The notes below the pieces were generated by a model. That model was not told the origin of the DNA, made no database searches, and saw only the letters and a list, made by a program, of their open reading frames with translations. A DNA stretch of 64,000 nt from RGIG4576 sp045656705 (GTDB lineage: Bacteria > Bacteroidota > Bacteroidia > Bacteroidales > Muribaculaceae). Positions 43,315-52,076 of the stretch are shown one piece after another (the first letter of the stretch is position 1; the number at the start of each line of letters is the position of its first letter). Location of the stretch: assembly GCA_045656705.1 (NCBI GenBank), contig JAZORR010000047.1:8596-72595 (forward strand). Direction: 5' to 3'. Position numbers and translations under genes: made by a program.

Positions 43315-44796
43315 TTAATAATTCTTTGCAAATACTACTCTTTGAGTAGAAGGCTTACCAGTGTAGATACAAGTACCTGGAGTCTTATCGCCATCAAGAG
43401 GAATGCAACGAATAGTTGCCTTAGTTTCTTCCTTAATCTTAAGTTCGGTTTCAGTAGTTCCATCCCAGTGAGCAAGTATAAAGCCACCTTGTTCTACCTT
43501 TTCTTTGAAATCTTCCCAAGTATCCACTTCATATGTCATTTCTTCTCGGTGCTTCAATGCCTTATTGTAGATATTTTCTTGAATTTCGTCAAGAAGATTT
43601 ACAACATATTCTTCAATACCCTCAATTGGGGCAGTATGCTTTTCGAGTGTATCACGACGCATCACTTCGATAGTGCCATTTTCAATATCACGAGCACCAA
43701 GAACCAAACGAACAGGAACACCCTTCAATTCATAATCGGCGAACTTAAAGCCTGGACGCTTGTTATCAGCATTATCATACTTAACACTAACACCCATAGC
43801 TTTCAACTTAGCAAGCATAGGTTCAACCTTTGCATTGATAGCATTAAGTTGCTCTTCATTCTTAGAAATAGGAATAATAACCACTTGAATTGGAGCCAAT
43901 TTTGGAGGCAACACAAGACCATTATCATCGGAGTGAGTCATAATCAAAGCACCCATAAGACGAGTAGATACACCCCATGAAGTAGCCCAAACATATTCTT
44001 GTTCGTTGTTCTTATTGATGAACTTAACATCAAAAGCCTTAGCAAAGTTTTGACCAAGGAAGTGAGAAGTACCAGATTGAAGAGCCTTGCCATCTTGCAT
44101 CATAGCTTCAATAGTGTAAGTATCAATAGCACCAGCAAATCGTTCGTTAGCAGTCTTCACACCCTTAACCACAGGAACAGCCATACACTTTTCAGCAAAA
44201 TCGGCATACACATGAAGCATCTTTTCTGCTTCTTCCACAGCTTCTTCACGAGTAGCGTGAGCAGTGTGACCTTCTTGCCATAGGAATTCAGCAGTACGAA
44301 GGAACATACGAGTACGCATTTCCCAACGCATCACATTAGCCCATTGATTACAAAGAATAGGAAGATCTCGATAAGATGTAATCCAATTCTTATATGTATT
44401 CCAAATGATAGTTTCAGAAGTAGGACGAATGATAAGTTCTTCTTCGAGACGAGCTTCAGGATCGACAACCACACCCTTACCTTCAGGAGAATTCATCAAA
44501 CGATGGTGGGTTACCACAGCACATTCTTTAGCAAAACCTTCCACGTGGTCAGCCTCACGACTTAGGAAAGATTTAGGAATAAGAAGAGGGAAATAAGCAT
44601 TAACGTGACCTGTTTCCTTGAAACGATTATCCAATTCACGTTGCATCTTTTCCCAAATAGCATAGCCGTAAGGTTTGATAACCATACAACCTCTCACAGC
44701 AGATTGTTCTGCCAAATCAGCCTTAATCACAAGGTCGTTGTACCATTGTGAGTAATTATCAGCTCTTTTAGTTAAGTCTTTAAGCTCTTTTGCCAT
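43315..44796 (-). CDS. proS: Prolyl-tRNA synthetase (archaeal/eukaryote-like type)
   Basis: A 493-residue class II synthetase of the short type without the bacterial editing insertion. Motif 2 is near MRWEMRTRMFLRTAEFLWQEGHTAH; RPTSETIIWNTY precedes it and the motif-3 region reads ATSWGVSTRLMGALIMTHSDDNG. The C-terminal anticodon-binding and zinc-like domain ends TGKPSTQRVVFAKNY. It charges tRNA-Pro. Its promoter at 44918-44925 implies a leader of about 115 bases. It stands alone on the minus strand. Confidence 0.96.
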   Translation of the reverse strand: MAKELKDLTKRADNYSQWYNDLVIKADLAEQSAVRGCMVIKPYGYAIWEKMQRELDNRFKETGHVNAYFPLLIPKSFLSREADHVEGFAKECAVVTHHRLMNSPEGKGVVVDPEARLEEELIIRPTSETIIWNTYKNWITSYRDLPILCNQWANVMRWEMRTRMFLRTAEFLWQEGHTAHATREEAVEEAEKMLHVYADFAEKCMAVPVVKGVKTANERFAGAIDTYTIEAMMQDGKALQSGTSHFLGQNFAKAFDVKFINKNNEQEYVWATSWGVSTRLMGALIMTHSDDNGLVLPPKLAPIQVVIIPISKNEEQLNAINAKVEPMLAKLKAMGVSVKYDNADNKRPGFKFADYELKGVPVRLVLGARDIENGTIEVMRRDTLEKHTAPIEGIEEYVVNLLDEIQENIYNKALKHREEMTYEVDTWEDFKEKVEQGGFILAHWDGTTETELKIKEETKATIRCIPLDGDKTPGTCIYTGKPSTQRVVFAKNY

Positions 44797-44917
44797 TTTT
44801 ATATAAAATCATTAGGGAATTTTCAGTAAATTCCACGTATTAATAAACATAAGTTATAGGAAACATTCTGCCTACTTTCGTTTCGCTGATCGCCAGAAGT
44901 CTCCATTATTTATTTTG

Positions 44918-44925
44918 CAAAGTTA
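44918..44925 (-). promoter_or_regulatory. -7 promoter box for proS
   Basis: Reverse complement reads TAACTTTG, 121 bases upstream of the proS start. Confidence 0.6.
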
Positions 44926-44949
44926 ATACTTTATATTGAGAAAGTAGTA

Positions 44950-45603
44950 TTATCTCAATATTTTGTTTCGTTTAGTCTTAGATATCAGAGCCTTTTCAGG
45001 AATGATATATATTACAAGTCTTCTATTTTTTACTCGATTAACAATAGAATTATTATCAACAATCGGGTCGCTATTTCCTAAACCATAAGGAACCACCAAT
45101 TTAGTAGATGCATTCTTAGCAATCCAATCAAAAACACTATTGACACGAAGATTAGTGATATTTTGTGCATAAATATCGTTGCCTGTATTATCGGCATGTG
45201 CCACCAAAACCACCTTATAATGATAGTCGACAGAACAATACTTCAAAAAAGGTTTCAAATAAGTCTCAGCCGAATTATTCAATACAGAGCTATTCGCGTC
45301 GAAAAGATTTCTCATAGGAATAGTAACCATAATCACCTCCCCATCACGAATAGCTTCCACCTCATAAGGGAAACCTTGCTTCTGAAGCGATTGCAAAGAT
45401 TCAATCTCTTTCTGCTGCAATGCAACTATTTGTGTCGCATTTTTACCTATACGAGGAATAGCAATATTTTCATCAATTGACAATTCGTAAATATCCACTT
45501 CCACCTCTTTTTTCTTTTTAGCATCAGCATCAAATGTAAATGCACCAAAAGACAAGATGGATAGAGAAACAGCAAAACTTAAAAGTTTTTTATACATTCT
45601 CAC
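44950..45603 (-). CDS. OmpA family protein
   Basis: A 217-residue protein with a signal peptide (about 1-28, cleavage near FDADA) and an OmpA-like peptidoglycan-binding domain at about 105-210. That domain contains YKVVLVAHADNTGN, the NLRVNSVFDWI helix and a late NRVKNRRLVIYI strand. The region 29-100 is lysine- then glutamine-rich and may be a spacer or coiled segment. It likely tethers the outer membrane or a periplasmic complex to peptidoglycan. It is the last gene of the tsaB operon, 22 bases after the acidic protein. Confidence 0.82.
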   Translation of the reverse strand: MRMYKKLLSFAVSLSILSFGAFTFDADAKKKKEVEVDIYELSIDENIAIPRIGKNATQIVALQQKEIESLQSLQKQGFPYEVEAIRDGEVIMVTIPMRNLFDANSSVLNNSAETYLKPFLKYCSVDYHYKVVLVAHADNTGNDIYAQNITNLRVNSVFDWIAKNASTKLVVPYGLGNSDPIVDNNSIVNRVKNRRLVIYIIPEKALISKTKRNKILR

Positions 45604-45625
45604 GAAGCAAATTTATATAGATTCC

Positions 45626-45943
45626 TTAAATATCGAAAATATCGTCTAAAGTAGCTTCATATTCAAGTTCTGCCACCACAAGAGCCTTCACATCATCCAT
45701 TTCAATGGCGTTATCCGGATCTTTTCTTATGTTCTTCTTCACATAGTTGACAATATTGTTCAAATATGCTTCGTCGTCGAAGTTTTCTTCATCAAAATCG
45801 TCGTCGTCTTCACTTTCAAAGAAATCGAACATAGTGTCGATAAGCAACAAAATATCGTTATCACTATATTTATTCTTTATGTCTTCAGCAATAAAATCAC
45901 GAATAAATTTGATTGCATCATTATCATCAAAAACTTTGCTCAT
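45626..45943 (-). CDS. Small acidic protein of unknown function
   Basis: A 105-residue protein of which roughly a third is Asp or Glu, with a central DDDDFDEENFDDEAY cluster at about 47-61. The flanks are helical: FIRDFIAEDIKNKYSDNDILLLIDTMF before and NIVNYVKKNIRKDP after (positions about 14-38 and 64-78). There is no signal or membrane segment. I do not recognise it by name. It sits between rimM and the OmpA gene in one tight operon, gaps of 24 and 22 bases. Confidence 0.7.
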   Translation of the reverse strand: MSKVFDDNDAIKFIRDFIAEDIKNKYSDNDILLLIDTMFDFFESEDDDDFDEENFDDEAYLNNIVNYVKKNIRKDPDNAIEMDDVKALVVAELEYEATLDDIFDI

Positions 45944-45967
45944 AATAGTTATATATATATTTAGTAA

Positions 45968-46504
45968 TTAGTTGTTATTTAAGTCAAAAATTCCTTCAGG
46001 CAAGTCCATCTCAAGCACTTTATGATCGAAATCAATATCGAGAATAAAGTCATCTGTAGCTGGTATATAAATATTTTCATTCACAATGAACAGATAGTTT
46101 TCGGTAGCACAATCCACAGCCGTAATCTCACCAATGGTGTCATCTTCGGAAGTTTTAATTGTAAAACCAATAAAAAAATCCAATGGCAATTCATCACTAT
46201 TGGCATCAACATCGATTTGAGCTGGCGAAAACACTGATTTTTGCACATAGATATTTTGGTTTACAAGAAATTTCACGCTCTTATCATCGTCGAGACCATC
46301 AAACTTTATGAGTGCAGTACTATTATTTTTTGCCCTAATAGACTCAGCAAAAAACGGCACGAAAATACCATTCACGCTTGTAATAAAACATTCCAAACCA
46401 GAAATCACATCTATATCATAGTCGAATGTAGCAGAAATCTCTCCATTAATACCATGAGGTTTGTTGAAAGCTCCTATTTCTATGATTTCGTCACGCGTTA
46501 TCAT
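45968..46504 (-). CDS. rimM: Ribosome maturation factor RimM
   Basis: A 178-residue protein with an N-terminal RimM barrel (EIGAFNKPHGINGEISATF is the typical start) and a C-terminal PRC-barrel that reads GFTIKTSEDDTIGEIT and then YIPATDDFILDIDFDHKVLEMDLPEGIFD (about 110-174). It helps assemble the head of the 30S subunit by binding S19. It is more acidic than enterobacterial RimM. Its ATG overlaps the DUF4290 stop codon by four bases, so the two are translationally coupled. Confidence 0.9.
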   Translation of the reverse strand: MITRDEIIEIGAFNKPHGINGEISATFDYDIDVISGLECFITSVNGIFVPFFAESIRAKNNSTALIKFDGLDDDKSVKFLVNQNIYVQKSVFSPAQIDVDANSDELPLDFFIGFTIKTSEDDTIGEITAVDCATENYLFIVNENIYIPATDDFILDIDFDHKVLEMDLPEGIFDLNNN

Positions 46505-47100
46505 TTCTTCTTTTTTGAACTTTTTTTATTATTATTTTGTTGAGATACACCATCCTTAAACACGTGCAATTTATGAGTTTCAGGATTTAGTTTGATTTTA
46601 CCCTTAGAATAAATAGATAAATCATTGAAAATCTTTTCATCTTCAACATCCTCTTTATTGATGCCATAGATTAACTTTTTCATATGGTTGGCAATAAGCA
46701 TCACCAAAGCATCACGTTCATCACCTTCGGGATAATCGCAAGCTCGCACAATCATTTGCTCAATAATTTTACCATAGTGACGGAAACGAATAGGTTCGAG
46801 TTGATAATCTACTGGTTGAGGAATAGTGCGAAGATTTTCTTCCTTAATCACTTCATAAGGATAGTCAATATCAAGAGTGAACCCCGACATAATAGCTATA
46901 TGATCCCAAAGTTTGTGTTTAAAATCAGGATCATCTCTCAAGTGAGGAAATAAGTTCCCCATAGATTGTATAATAGTTTTGGCACAACGATTGCGCTCAT
47001 CACGATCTTCGATATGAGTGCAAAATTCCACCATCTGTTGTATGTTTCGTCCATATTCAGGAAGCTTTAAAGCCGCCTTCTTGTTGCTATATTCCAACAT
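46501..47100 (-). CDS. DUF4290 family protein
   Basis: A 199-residue helical protein of a Bacteroidetes-specific family. Landmarks are LPEYGRNIQQMVEFC, DRDERNRCAKTIIQSMGNLFPHLRD, the DHIAIMSGFTLDIDYPYE segment and ANHMKKLIYGINKEDVED. It ends in a run of asparagine and lysine. Function is unknown. It lies 24 bases after tsaB and overlaps rimM (ATGA). My recollection is that murA often follows DUF4290 in related genomes; here it does not. Confidence 0.9.
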   Translation of the reverse strand: MLEYSNKKAALKLPEYGRNIQQMVEFCTHIEDRDERNRCAKTIIQSMGNLFPHLRDDPDFKHKLWDHIAIMSGFTLDIDYPYEVIKEENLRTIPQPVDYQLEPIRFRHYGKIIEQMIVRACDYPEGDERDALVMLIANHMKKLIYGINKEDVEDEKIFNDLSIYSKGKIKLNPETHKLHVFKDGVSQQNNNKKSSKKKK

Positions 47101-47124
47101 TGTAAAAAAATAAAGCGTTATGAA

Positions 47125-47814
47125 TTAAAGTACCTTGTTTTTAGGTGTTGTAGATTGGAATTCCTTCAAATAGTCGGGAGTAGAATAAGCAATATCAATA
47201 AAATCATTATTTCTAAATGCTCTTTCCGACAAGGCCATCATATGAACAGCCTCAGGTCGAATACCTTTGATAAATCGAGCATTCGGATGTTTGATAATAT
47301 CGGCAGCCTTATCAGATCCGTTTCCCATAAACACCAATTGCTTATCATTGAACTGCTCAAAAGAGTTTTCCTCAAGAATAAGAGGTTGGGGTTGCATCAT
47401 TTTATTAAAACCATTATCGTATACTCCAGTAAATACCTCTTTGCGACGAGCGTCAATCATAGGGACAAACAACACATCATCATCCCAAAATTCCTTAAAA
47501 AGCACAGTAACTGTGAGCAATTCGAGAGTACTAATTCCAATAAGAGGAATACCCAAGCCAAAACAAAGACCTTTAGCTTCAGACAATCCTATTCTAAGAC
47601 CTGTGTATGAACCCGGTCCTGTGGTCACAGCCACAGCATCGATTTTAATGCCACGTGGAGTAGCATAATCAAACATATCTTTTATGAAGGCACTAAGCAC
47701 CTTAGCATGATTTTGTCCTTCATATTCTTCACGATGCTCCAGCACTTCGCCCTCACAAGTGAGTGCCACCGAACACACATCGGTAGAAGTATCTATATTT
47801 AAAATTGTAGCCAT
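47125..47814 (-). CDS. tsaB: tRNA threonylcarbamoyladenosine biosynthesis protein TsaB
   Basis: A 229-residue ASKHA-fold protein of the TsaB/YeaZ family, partner of TsaD in making the t6A modification of ANN-decoding tRNAs. Conserved are ILNIDTSTDVCSVAL, HAKVLSAFI, VTTGPGSYTGLRIGLSEAKGL (as landmark near 67-87) and MIDARRKEVFTGVY. Length is normal. It is the first gene of the minus-strand operon with a promoter at 47839-47846, divergent from yicC. Confidence 0.95.
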   Translation of the reverse strand: MATILNIDTSTDVCSVALTCEGEVLEHREEYEGQNHAKVLSAFIKDMFDYATPRGIKIDAVAVTTGPGSYTGLRIGLSEAKGLCFGLGIPLIGISTLELLTVTVLFKEFWDDDVLFVPMIDARRKEVFTGVYDNGFNKMMQPQPLILEENSFEQFNDKQLVFMGNGSDKAADIIKHPNARFIKGIRPEAVHMMALSERAFRNNDFIDIAYSTPDYLKEFQSTTPKNKVL

Positions 47815-47838
47815 TTTCTTTTGAATTCAAAATATCTG

Positions 47839-47846
47839 CAAATTTA
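47839..47846 (-). promoter_or_regulatory. -7 promoter box for the tsaB operon
   Basis: Reverse complement reads TAAATTTG, 24 bases upstream of tsaB. Confidence 0.55.
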
Positions 47847-48061
47847 CAAGAATATTTTGAAATAAATGAGTGTTATCAATCAAAAGATAATCAATCTATG
47901 TAAAATCTCACCACTTTTGTAATAAGTTAACATGAATTCAAAATCACCAATTTTCATCAAAACACTGAAATTCATTCAAAATTACGTAAAAAATGATTTG
48001 TTGTAGAAAAAATTAGTATATAAAATTGGGCGTTTTTTTAGGTTTGTTGGAAATTAGGAGT

Positions 48062-48069
48062 TAAATTTG
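48062..48069 (+). promoter_or_regulatory. -7 promoter box for the yicC-gmk operon
   Basis: TAAATTTG followed by C, 22 bases before the yicC ATG. Confidence 0.6.
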
Positions 48070-48091
48070 CAAAAAATAATATATATAAGAA

Positions 48092-48967
48092 ATGATTTTA
48101 TCGATGACAGGATTTGGTAAGTCGGTAGTAGCCTACGAAGGTAAGAAAATTACGGCTGAAATCAAATCATTAAATAGCAAGCAAATGGATTTGCAGGTGA
48201 AAATGCCTCAAATCTATAGAGAAAAAGAATTAGAGTTGAGAAATGAGGTAGCTAAACAGCTTGAACGAGGAAAAGTGGAACTGTTTGTTACGTCAGAAGT
48301 GATAGAAGGAACATCTACAGTGAGCATAAATATGCCAATCATAGCAGCATATAAATCTCAACTCGAAAAGATGGCAGAAGAATTATCAATCCCTCAACCT
48401 GCAGATTGGTATTCAACTCTACTACGTATGCCAGACGCACTAAAATCTGATAGCACAAATGAAGTGACAGAAGATGAGTTAAATGCTCTAACTAATGCAG
48501 TGAGTGAGGCCATCAAAGCATTGATAGAATTCAGAGAACAAGAAGGTGTGAGATTGGCAAAATTCTTTAGCGAAAAAATAGCTAACATTAGAAGTTTGCT
48601 TGCTGATGTAGAACCATACGAAAAGGAACGCGTGGAAAAAATCAAAAATCGCATTCAAGAATCATTGGAAAAACTTGGCAATGTAGACTACGATAGAAAC
48701 AGATTTGAGCAAGAAATGATTTTCTACATTGAAAAACTTGATATCAATGAAGAAAAACTACGATTGACCAATCACCTTGATTACTTCTTGGAAACACTTG
48801 AAAGTGGTAAGGGACAAGGTAAGAAATTGGGCTTCATAGCACAAGAAATGGGACGCGAAATCAACACTTTAGGTTCTAAGTCGAATCACGCTGAAATGCA
48901 ACGTATTGTAGTGAAGATGAAAGACGAATTGGAGCAAATTAAAGAGCAAGTGCTAAATGTAATGTAA
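48092..48967 (+). CDS. YicC family endoribonuclease-like protein
   Basis: A 291-residue YicC/YloC-family protein of standard length. The N-terminal domain starts ILSMTGFGKSVVAYEGKK and carries EIKSLNSKQMDLQVKMP. The C-terminal DUF1732 has RFEQEMIFYIEKLDINEE and GKKLGFIAQEMGREINTLGSKS, the conserved helix thought to hold active-site residues. Members cut RNA in Escherichia coli. It lies nine bases before gmk, the arrangement seen in many bacteria, and heads a five-gene plus-strand operon. Confidence 0.92.
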   Translation: MILSMTGFGKSVVAYEGKKITAEIKSLNSKQMDLQVKMPQIYREKELELRNEVAKQLERGKVELFVTSEVIEGTSTVSINMPIIAAYKSQLEKMAEELSIPQPADWYSTLLRMPDALKSDSTNEVTEDELNALTNAVSEAIKALIEFREQEGVRLAKFFSEKIANIRSLLADVEPYEKERVEKIKNRIQESLEKLGNVDYDRNRFEQEMIFYIEKLDINEEKLRLTNHLDYFLETLESGKGQGKKLGFIAQEMGREINTLGSKSNHAEMQRIVVKMKDELEQIKEQVLNVM

Positions 48968-48975
48968 TTTTAACT

Positions 48976-49545
48976 ATGGCAAAAGGTAAACTAATAATCA
49001 TATCTGCTCCTTCTGGCTGTGGAAAATCGACTATTATAGGCGAAATCACAAAGAATGAAAAACTAAATCTTGCGTTTTCAGTATCTGCAACAACTCGCGC
49101 TCCTCGTGGTGAAGAAGTGCACGGAGTGAATTACTACTTTCTAAGCGAAGATGAGTTCAGACAAGCTATTGCTAATGACGAATTGGTGGAATATGAAGAA
49201 GTGTATCCAGGTCGATTCTACGGCACACTAAAGAGCGAAATCACACGCATCTGCGAATCGGGTAAGAATGTAATACTTGATATTGATGTAAAGGGTGGTA
49301 TCAATGTTAAAAAGCAATACGGAAGTGAAGCTGTATCTATCTTTATAATGCCTCCAAGTGTTGATGTATTGCGTGAACGATTGGAATCAAGAGCTACTGA
49401 TAGCGAAGAAGCTATAGCAGAACGAGTAGGCAAAGCCGAATATGAAATATCATTTGCTCAAGAATTTGATTGTCAAGTGGTAAATGACATATTGGACGTG
49501 GCAGTAAAAGAGACCGAACAAATTATAACCGATTTTGTATTATAA
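48976..49545 (+). CDS. gmk: Guanylate kinase
   Basis: A 189-residue P-loop kinase that phosphorylates GMP to GDP. Walker A is SAPSGCGKST near 9-18. The GMP-binding domain carries SATTRAPRGEEVHGVNYYFL (about 36-55) and ELVEYEEVYPGRFYGT, and the VILDIDVKGG strand is the Walker B equivalent. Length is typical. It lies nine bases after yicC and seven bases before nadD. Confidence 0.97.
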   Translation: MAKGKLIIISAPSGCGKSTIIGEITKNEKLNLAFSVSATTRAPRGEEVHGVNYYFLSEDEFRQAIANDELVEYEEVYPGRFYGTLKSEITRICESGKNVILDIDVKGGINVKKQYGSEAVSIFIMPPSVDVLRERLESRATDSEEAIAERVGKAEYEISFAQEFDCQVVNDILDVAVKETEQIITDFVL

Positions 49546-49551
49546 ATCAAG

Positions 49552-50127
49552 ATGAAAATAGGAATTTTAGGAGGATCTTTCAACCCGATACATATAGGTC
49601 ACGCGATATTAGCAAATTACATTACTCAAAACACTGATATTGAGCAATTGTGGCTTATGGTTTCGCCTCAAAACCCCCTAAAATCGGAGTTACCCCAAAG
49701 TTACGATGTGCATAGGCTTGCAATGACAGAACTTGTGGCAAGCAAATGCGAAAATGTAATCACATCGGGATTTGAATTCTCGCTACCCAAACCATCGTAT
49801 ACAGTGGACACATTGAAAGCGTTAAGGGATAAATTTCCACAACACGAGTTTGTGTTGATAATAGGCGCAGACAATTGGCAACACTTTGATAAATGGAGAA
49901 ATTGGCAAGAAATCCTTAAAATGCACAATATAATGGTGTATCCACGAATGGGTTATGAAATAAAAATCCCTGATGAATTGAACGAGAAAGTGAAAAGGCT
50001 TGACTCCCCAATTATCGAAATTTCATCTACTTACATTAGAGAGCAATTGAAGAACGGAATGAATATGAACTTCTTCTTGTCTCAAGATGTATATCGTTAT
50101 ATTTTAGAAAAAAAATTATATAGATAA
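49552..50127 (+). CDS. nadD: Nicotinate-nucleotide adenylyltransferase
   Basis: A 191-residue nucleotidyltransferase that makes deamido-NAD from nicotinate mononucleotide and ATP. It has the GGSFNPIHIGH motif (about 7-17) with the two histidines of the adenylylation site, SPQNPLKS, FVLIIGADNWQHFDKW, and the late ISSTYIREQL motif that binds the phosphates. Length is normal. Its last base is shared with the next start, so DUF5063 is translationally coupled. Confidence 0.96.
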   Translation: MKIGILGGSFNPIHIGHAILANYITQNTDIEQLWLMVSPQNPLKSELPQSYDVHRLAMTELVASKCENVITSGFEFSLPKPSYTVDTLKALRDKFPQHEFVLIIGADNWQHFDKWRNWQEILKMHNIMVYPRMGYEIKIPDELNEKVKRLDSPIIEISSTYIREQLKNGMNMNFFLSQDVYRYILEKKLYR

Positions 50128-50672
50128 TGAAAGAAACTACACTATCACGAAATACTTTAGCATTTATTGCTCTTGCCAATGAATATTGTCAAGATATTGA
50201 ATGTGTACTAGATAAAGAAAAAGAAGAATTCTTGGACACTATGCTCAAAAAACTGCCTCGCATATACATAGCCGTGAGTGATATTGCAGAGAAAGAGCAG
50301 CTTGAAGATGATTATGAAGAAGATTTTTATGGTGTAGAGCCATATTTATCGGAAGAAGAATATAACGAAGTGAGAAATAACATTTACCGAGCATTGGGCG
50401 AAGATGATGTGTATCTTGAAGTGTTTGAAGATGATATGAAATATTCTGATACACCTATTGCTACCACCATTTCAGAAAATTTGTGTGATCTATATCAAGA
50501 ATTTTACAATTTAGTGCAAACAATCAAGAACTCGGCTTCTGAAAACATCAACGAAATAGTTCTTGCCGAAAGAGACAATTTCAATTCTTATTGGGGACAA
50601 ACTCTTGTAAATGTGATGAGAGCACTCCACAATGTGAAATATAATGAAAATACAGAAGATTTTGATATATAA
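50127..50672 (+). CDS. DUF5063 family protein
   Basis: A 181-residue acidic, helix-rich protein of the DUF5063 family, common in Bacteroidetes. Landmarks are NTLAFIALANEYCQDIE at the N terminus, DTMLKKLPRIYIAVSDI, the acidic stretch DDYEEDFYGVEPYLSEEEY and NFNSYWGQTLVNVMRALH near the C terminus. There is no signal or membrane segment. Function is unknown. It begins on the last base of nadD, and apeB follows 20 bases later. Confidence 0.85.
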   Translation: MKETTLSRNTLAFIALANEYCQDIECVLDKEKEEFLDTMLKKLPRIYIAVSDIAEKEQLEDDYEEDFYGVEPYLSEEEYNEVRNNIYRALGEDDVYLEVFEDDMKYSDTPIATTISENLCDLYQEFYNLVQTIKNSASENINEIVLAERDNFNSYWGQTLVNVMRALHNVKYNENTEDFDI

Positions 50673-50692
50673 ACCCATTAATACCTATAAAT

Positions 50693-51985
50693 ATGGAAAA
50701 ATACGTACAATCGCTAATTGATTTTATGGATAGCAGCGTGTGTAATTTCTGCGCTGTAGAAACGATAAAAAAAGAATTGAACAATGCAGGCTTTCAAGAA
50801 CTAAGCCTCGCCGAAGCATGGTCTATAGAAAAAGGTGGTAAATATTACACCACAAAAAACGATTCAGCTATATTTGCTTTCAATGTAGGCACGAAATTAC
50901 CAGCTGAAACAGGTTTTAAAATAATCGCTGCACATAGCGATTCTCCATGTTTCAGAATCAAACCAAATGCTGAAATAAAGAGCGAAAAAGGTATCATAAA
51001 ATTAAACACTGAAGTATATGGTGGACCTATCTTATACACATGGTTTGATCGTCCGCTATCAGTAGCAGGTAGAGTGATTCTCAAAGGAGAAGATGCACTG
51101 CATCCTATCACCAAAATTATCAAAATAGATCGCCCTATTCTATTGATTCCTCATTTAGCAATTCACTTCAATCGTGCTGTGAATGATGGAAATCACCTTT
51201 CAAGACAAAAAGATATGCTACCAGTTTTGGGAATCTTCAATGATGCAGCCGAAAAAGATAATATTCTTTTGAAAACCGTAGCCAACGAACTTGGTGTAGA
51301 AATGGATAGTATCCTTGATTTTGATTTGCTTGTGTATGATGTACAAAAAGCAAATCTTGTGGGTATGCACAACGAATTCATCTCATCGGGCAGACTTGAT
51401 GACTTGAGTATGGCTCACGCTGCATTGATGGCAATGATTGAAGGCACAGACGAAGAAACAACAAAAGTAATGGCCATCTTCGACAACGAAGAAACCGGTA
51501 GTGGAACAAAGCAAGGTGCTGCTTCGCCTGTATTGAAAAACATTCTTGAACGAGTGAATATGGCAGTTGGTGGTAATAGCGAGGATTTCTATTGTGCAAT
51601 AGCAAAATCGTTTATGGTGTCAGCCGACAATGCTCATGCGTTCCATCCTAACTATGCCGAAAAGTATGACCCTACCAATCACCCATCGATAGGTGGTGGT
51701 CCTGTGATAAAAATCAATGCAAATTGTAAATATATGAGTGATGCTCATTCAACTGCAATATTCCGTAGTCTATGCGAAGGAGCTGGCTCACCATATCAAT
51801 ATTTTGTAAATCATTCTGATGTGGCTGGAGGCTCAACACTTGGCAATATTCTTACATCACAAATAGATATTGAAGGTGTGGATGTGGGTAACGCACTATG
51901 GGCAATGCACTCAGTGAGAGAGTCGGCTTCGGTGACAGACCATTGCAATATGATTAAGGTAATGAAATACTTTTTTAGTTGCTAA
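50693..51985 (+). CDS. apeB: M18 family aminopeptidase
   Basis: A 430-residue metallopeptidase of the aspartyl-aminopeptidase family. Zinc ligands and neighbours are visible: His81 in AAHSDSPCF, the SGRLDDLSMA motif with its bridging aspartate, FDNEETGSGT with the catalytic glutamate pair, and a late HSDVAGGSTLGN with the last histidine. It removes N-terminal acidic residues from peptides in the cytoplasm as a large oligomer. It is the last gene of the yicC operon, with no strong terminator visible after it. Confidence 0.93.
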   Translation: MEKYVQSLIDFMDSSVCNFCAVETIKKELNNAGFQELSLAEAWSIEKGGKYYTTKNDSAIFAFNVGTKLPAETGFKIIAAHSDSPCFRIKPNAEIKSEKGIIKLNTEVYGGPILYTWFDRPLSVAGRVILKGEDALHPITKIIKIDRPILLIPHLAIHFNRAVNDGNHLSRQKDMLPVLGIFNDAAEKDNILLKTVANELGVEMDSILDFDLLVYDVQKANLVGMHNEFISSGRLDDLSMAHAALMAMIEGTDEETTKVMAIFDNEETGSGTKQGAASPVLKNILERVNMAVGGNSEDFYCAIAKSFMVSADNAHAFHPNYAEKYDPTNHPSIGGGPVIKINANCKYMSDAHSTAIFRSLCEGAGSPYQYFVNHSDVAGGSTLGNILTSQIDIEGVDVGNALWAMHSVRESASVTDHCNMIKVMKYFFSC

Positions 51986-52018
51986 AGCAAAAAACTTGCT
52001 AATTAACTGAAAAAGATA

Positions 52019-52026
52019 TAATTTTG
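52019..52026 (+). promoter_or_regulatory. -7 promoter box for the phosphohexomutase gene
   Basis: TAATTTTG, 50 bases before the ATG. Confidence 0.55.
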
Positions 52027-52076
52027 TAGATGGTTGACAACAAACGGAAACATTAAAACAAATTATATACACTATT

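Noticed and set aside
43342..43980. 212-residue open frame opposite proS
   Set aside because: A shadow of proS. Low-complexity phenylalanine- and asparagine-rich translation with no domain.
44797..44912. T-box or other riboswitch in the proS leader
   Set aside because: The leader is about 115 bases and has only weak hairpins; I see no T-box core motif and no terminator/antiterminator pair.
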